Shown here: positions 34,679 to 37,487 of the stretch, piece after piece
How positions within the stretch are numbered: the first letter of the stretch is position 1
Layout of the letters: each line of letters begins with the position of its first letter
Source: CAZADA01 sp964524065
GTDB taxonomy: Bacteria; Pseudomonadota; Alphaproteobacteria; Caulobacterales; Maricaulaceae
Assembly: GCA_964524065.1 (NCBI GenBank)
Contig: CAZGCB010000014.1
Coordinates: forward strand, 1-37,487
DNA length: 37,487 bases
Reading direction: 5' to 3'
Notes under the pieces: generated by a model
Seen by the model: the letters and a program-made list of their open reading frames with translations, nothing else
What the model was told of the DNA's origin: nothing
Database searches by the model: none
Position numbers and translations under genes: made by a program

Positions 34679-35803
34679 ATGCCGCGTCTGGTTCTTTACA
34701 TCGCCCTCAGTCTTGTTGCGATCGTGTCCCTTTTCGCCATTCGCACGCTGAGCGATTTCGGCGCTTTCACCACATTGGTCCCACGTCCTGGCGTCGATTG
34801 TGCGCCCGTTGAAGGACCGGTGGGGGCGGAGGACATGGTCTTCGACCGCGAGCGGCGCATGGTCTACGCCTCGGGCTGGGATCGGCGCACGCGCACCGCA
34901 CGGGTGAAAGCGACCGGCGATATCTGGGCGATCCCCTTCGACAATCCCCAAGCGCTCCAGCGCCTGGATCTCACAGGCGTCGCGCCGGCGGACTTCTACC
35001 CGCATGGCGTGGACCTCCACATCGACGCGGACGGCGTGCGGCGCCTGTTCGTCATCAATTATGGCGAGGAGGGCGACGCCATTCTCGTGCTGCGCTTAGA
35101 GGGAAATCCGGCGGCGCCACGCCCGGTTTTGGAGCGCACGCTGAGCGATCCCCAACTGCGCCACGCCAATGATGTGCTCGCGCTCAGCCCGACGCAGGCA
35201 TATGTCACCCTGGATTCAGCGTTTAAACCCGGTTTTGGCCAGGCGCTGGAGGCGGTGTTTGGCTGGCGCAATGGCGCGGTGCTGCTGGTCGACGCGGATC
35301 AGCCGGCGCGCGAAGCTGCCGCGGATTTGGCGTTCGCCAATGGCCTCGCGCTCAGCCGCGATGGCGGGACGCTTTATGTGGCGGAGACGTTGGGACGCAG
35401 CATCGCGATGTATCTGCGGGACCCTCAGACCAACGCGCTCCGCTTCGCCGGCCGCGAATTCGTCGGCACGGCGGTGGACAATATCGAGACCGACCCGCAA
35501 GGGCGGTTGTGGATCGCTGCGCACCCAAAGCTATTGGATTTCACCGCGCATGCCGATGATGCGGCCAAGCGCTCGCCTTCCCAAGTCATCCTGATCGAAC
35601 CGCAGCTGCAGCGCGGTGATCAAATTTATCTGACCGACGGCGCGGAGCTGTCCGGCTCCAGCGTCGCCATTGTGGATGTCGACACGCGGCGCATGCTGAT
35701 CGGCTCGGTGTTTGAGCGCCATATCGCCGCCTGCACGCTGCCGGAGGTGTGGCGCCATTCCGAAGCCTACCCCGCCGCGCGGCCCGTGCATCGCGGCGAA
35801 TAA
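34679..35803 (+). CDS. Paraoxonase (PON)-family arylesterase/lactonase-like protein
   Basis: 374 residues with an N-terminal hydrophobic helix (about 1-21) then a six-bladed propeller. Motifs match mammalian PON1 in order: GAEDM (Glu51, Asp52), PHG (His109), HANDV (Asn164, Asp165), FANGLALSRDGGTLYVAE (Asn221), VDNIETDP (Asp267, Asn268), AAHP, and GSSVAIVD...MLIGSVFERHIAAC. The calcium ligands E53, D54, N168, N224, D269 and N270 of PON1 all have counterparts, as do the disulfide cysteines (Cys41 and Cys352 against C42 and C353). The second dyad histidine, PON1 H134, appears to be Tyr128. Likely a membrane-anchored periplasmic hydrolase of lactones or esters; the substrate is unknown. GTGGAG precedes the ATG. 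It is flanked by genes on the opposite strand. Confidence 0.85.
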   Translation: MPRLVLYIALSLVAIVSLFAIRTLSDFGAFTTLVPRPGVDCAPVEGPVGAEDMVFDRERRMVYASGWDRRTRTARVKATGDIWAIPFDNPQALQRLDLTGVAPADFYPHGVDLHIDADGVRRLFVINYGEEGDAILVLRLEGNPAAPRPVLERTLSDPQLRHANDVLALSPTQAYVTLDSAFKPGFGQALEAVFGWRNGAVLLVDADQPAREAAADLAFANGLALSRDGGTLYVAETLGRSIAMYLRDPQTNALRFAGREFVGTAVDNIETDPQGRLWIAAHPKLLDFTAHADDAAKRSPSQVILIEPQLQRGDQIYLTDGAELSGSSVAIVDVDTRRMLIGSVFERHIAACTLPEVWRHSEAYPAARPVHRGE

Positions 35804-35821
35804 GCGAGGCGCTCAGCAAGA

Positions 35822-35846
35822 GGGGCGACGCGTAACATGCCGCCCC
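35822..35846. terminator. Possible bidirectional stem between convergent genes
   Basis: GGGGCG (35822-35827) can pair with CGCCCC (35841-35846) around a 13-base loop, in the 66-base gap between the convergent PON-like and cysH genes. No T-run on either side, so a terminator role is only suggested by position. Confidence 0.25.
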
Positions 35847-35869
35847 CGCTGCAATGCGTCTGATTGATC

Positions 35870-36691
35870 CTAAGCGAAGGGGCCTGGCACGACCGTTTGC
35901 GGGCCGGTGCGCTCGACCTGGCCTTCGTCTGTGATGTGGATGCCGCATTCGGTTTTCGCCTTGCCGCGCCAGCGTCCCGCGCGGTCATCTTCGCCTGGCG
36001 CCACGGGGGTGGTGCAGGGCGCACATCCAATGGAGCGATAGTTCTGCGCCACCAGGGGGTGACGCGGCAAATCATGGTCGTCGAGATAGGCGTCAATGTC
36101 CGACGGCGCCCAATTGGCCAGCGGATTGATTTTCACCCGCCCGTCGGCGTCCAGTTCGAACACCGGCAGCGACAGACGCTGGGCGTTTTGGAAGCGCTTG
36201 CGTCCCGTGATCCAGGCGTCAAAACCGCCAAGCGCCGTATCCAGCGGGCGTGTCTTGCGCAGCGCGCAGCACGCGTCCGGATCGGTTTGGTTGAGATCGC
36301 CCTGGGGATCTTCGGCCTCAACCTCCGCAGCCTTCGGCGCCAGCGAGCGCACATCTGTAAGGCCCAGGCGCGCAATCAGCGCATCGCGATGGGCCAGCGT
36401 CTCGCTGAAGTGCTTTTGCGTGTCGAGGAACAGCACCGGCGTCGCGGCATCCACCTGCGCGATGAGGTGCAACAGCGCCGCGGACTCCGCGCCGAAAGAC
36501 GACACCAGAGCCAGCCGTCCGCCGAAATGGCGCACGGCGGCCTGCAAAATCTCCACCGCCGAGGCATGGCGATAGCGCGCGTTCAGCGTGGCGATCAGCG
36601 CGGCGCGGTCCGTCGACGCCTCGCCGCTGGGGGCGTCTAACGTCTCGGCCTCGCGCTGATCGTCGGCCCTGCGTTCTGCAGCATCCCACAT
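35870..36691 (-). CDS. cysH: Adenylyl-sulfate (APS) reductase, Fe-S type CysH
   Basis: Reduces activated sulfate to sulfite in the assimilatory pathway. 273 residues. PP-type nucleotide loop SSFGAES (64-70); four cysteines Cys141-Cys142 (DACCALRK) and Cys223/Cys226 (GCAPC) that ligate a [4Fe-4S] cluster in APS-type reductases; catalytic Cys249 in the ECGIH motif. The cluster cysteines indicate APS rather than PAPS use, as is known for this subclass. The N-terminal ~28 residues are variable. TAGGAG precedes the ATG by nine bases, and the gene starts 11 bases after the DUF934 stop, so it is in one operon with the sulfite reductase. Confidence 0.94.
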   Translation of the reverse strand: MWDAAERRADDQREAETLDAPSGEASTDRAALIATLNARYRHASAVEILQAAVRHFGGRLALVSSFGAESAALLHLIAQVDAATPVLFLDTQKHFSETLAHRDALIARLGLTDVRSLAPKAAEVEAEDPQGDLNQTDPDACCALRKTRPLDTALGGFDAWITGRKRFQNAQRLSLPVFELDADGRVKINPLANWAPSDIDAYLDDHDLPRHPLVAQNYRSIGCAPCTTPVAPGEDDRAGRWRGKAKTECGIHITDEGQVERTGPQTVVPGPFA

Positions 36692-36702
36692 GGCGTGTGC
36701 TC

Positions 36703-37215
36703 CTACTCGGCCGCGACGGAGAGCGCGGCGTGCGCCACGCGTCGACGCCAGACGGGCGCGGCGCGGTCGGTGGCGGTTTGATAGGTGTCGGTGATGGCGT
36801 GCAGGGAGGTTTCAATCCCGGCGGCGTCGGCGTTCTTCACCATCAAGGCGTCGAAGCCGCAGCGCGCCATGAAGGCGATTTGATCGCGCAACACATCGCC
36901 GACCGCGCGCAATTCGCCACGCCAACCATAGCGGGCCCGCAGCACATGCGCGGTGGAATAGCCGCGCCCGTCCGCAAAGCGGGGAAAGTTCACCGCGATC
37001 AGATCGAGCCGCTCAAAATACGGGACGAGCGCCGCTGGATCATCGGCGGGCTGGAGCAGCACCCCAATCTCACCCGCGCATTGGGCCAGAGACTCTGCGT
37101 CAGCGAGGAACCGCGACAGGGACACCATCACCGGGCCTTCGGCGGGCAGGGCGTCTTCATCATTGAGGACTGTCCAGGCGTCCTCCACAGGGCGGCCTTC
37201 TTTAAACAGGGGCAT
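36703..37215 (-). CDS. DUF934 protein of the sulfite reductase operon
   Basis: 170 residues. Family hallmarks are LIAVNFPRFADGRGYSTAHV and GELRAVGDVLRDQIAFMARC followed by GFDALMVK. DUF934 proteins almost always sit beside assimilatory sulfite reductase and cysH, as here, and are thought to be accessory to sulfite reduction; the biochemical role is not settled. The ATG at 37213-37215 lies inside the end of the upstream reductase gene (14-base overlap) with AAGGAGG six bases before it, an efficient site for coupled translation. Confidence 0.9.
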   Translation of the reverse strand: MPLFKEGRPVEDAWTVLNDEDALPAEGPVMVSLSRFLADAESLAQCAGEIGVLLQPADDPAALVPYFERLDLIAVNFPRFADGRGYSTAHVLRARYGWRGELRAVGDVLRDQIAFMARCGFDALMVKNADAAGIETSLHAITDTYQTATDRAAPVWRRRVAHAALSVAAE

Positions 37216-37487
37216 AGAGGGCCTCCTTAAACGGCGCCGCACCCAGGCGCGCATAGGTGTCGATGAAGCGCTCGGTTTCATCCGTGCGCAGAGAAAGATA
37301 GCGTTCCACCAGGCGTTCCACGGCGTCGGGAATGTCGCCGGCTTCCAAGCCTTTGCCGACAATCTCGCCAATGGCGGCGCGCTCATCAGCGCGCCCGCCC
37401 AGGGTGATTTGATAAAAATACTCGCCGCGCTTATCGCCGCCGAGAATGCCGATATGGCCCACAACATGGTGGCCGCAGGCGTTGATG
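37202..37487 (-). CDS. cysI: Assimilatory sulfite (nitrite/sulfite) reductase, C-terminal fragment
   Basis: Only the last ~95 codons are in the window; the rest lies beyond the right edge. The visible part begins INACGHHVVGHIGILGGDKR, where the Cys belongs to the siroheme/[4Fe-4S] ligand set of ferredoxin-type nitrite/sulfite reductases, followed by EYFYQITLGG and a C-terminal helix region with VERLVERYLSLR and ETERFIDTYARLG. With DUF934 and cysH downstream, sulfite reduction to sulfide is the likely reaction; nitrite cannot be excluded from this fragment alone. Confidence 0.88.
   Translation of the reverse strand, partial: INACGHHVVGHIGILGGDKRGEYFYQITLGGRADERAAIGEIVGKGLEAGDIPDAVERLVERYLSLRTDETERFIDTYARLGAAPFKEALYAPV

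Overview
The window is a GC-rich, densely packed chromosomal segment of an alphaproteobacterium. The evidence is the gene order nuoL-nuoM-nuoN-birA-coaX-rnj-mce ... DUF1467-proS-lolC-lolD-dnaE, followed by rpsB-tsf-pyrH-frr-uppS-cdsA-dxr-rseP-bamA-skp-lpxD-fabZ-lpxA-lpxI-lpxB. As I recall it, this resembles Caulobacter-like and related alphaproteobacteria. Other pointers are LpxI instead of LpxH, a short ProRS, RNase J beside methylmalonyl-CoA epimerase, and a cysteine-free L31. I cannot assign a genus. Nothing looks like a prophage, insertion sequence, CRISPR array or tRNA/rRNA gene.

Layout. (1) 1-9944, plus strand: the end of the complex I operon (nuoL partial at the left edge, nuoM, nuoN), then biotin ligase, type III pantothenate kinase, RNase J, methylmalonyl-CoA epimerase, a GNAT acetyltransferase and the tRNA thiolase TtcA. 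Junctions are overlapping or tight. (2) 9946-11212: a small looser patch with a minus-strand secreted TonB-C-domain protein, an unknown four-helix membrane protein, and a DUF1467 gene whose frame is broken by an in-frame TAG. (3) 11342-18345: proS, the LolCD lipoprotein export genes and replicative dnaE. A GAACAT-N5-GAACAT direct repeat, like an alphaproteobacterial LexA box, lies 15 bases before the dnaE start. (4) 18509-34190: a good sigma70-type promoter, then translation genes (rpsB, tsf, frr), pyrH, and envelope genes for undecaprenyl-PP, CDP-diacylglycerol, isoprenoids, site-2 protease, BamA, Skp and lipid A. (5) 34210-37487: rpmE (minus), a plus-strand paraoxonase-family gene, and a minus-strand assimilatory sulfate block (sulfite reductase C-terminus, DUF934, cysH) running in from the right edge.

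Most of the window is conserved housekeeping DNA and I do not see a clear undescribed multi-gene system. The points that deserve a second look are the amber-interrupted DUF1467 gene, the SOS-box-like site at dnaE, the paraoxonase-like protein that keeps the PON1 cysteine pair and calcium ligands but lacks the second dyad histidine, a probable CTG start for RNase J, two strong hairpins each ending 21 bases before a start codon (frr and lpxD), and unusual low-complexity extensions on NuoL, S2 and PyrH.
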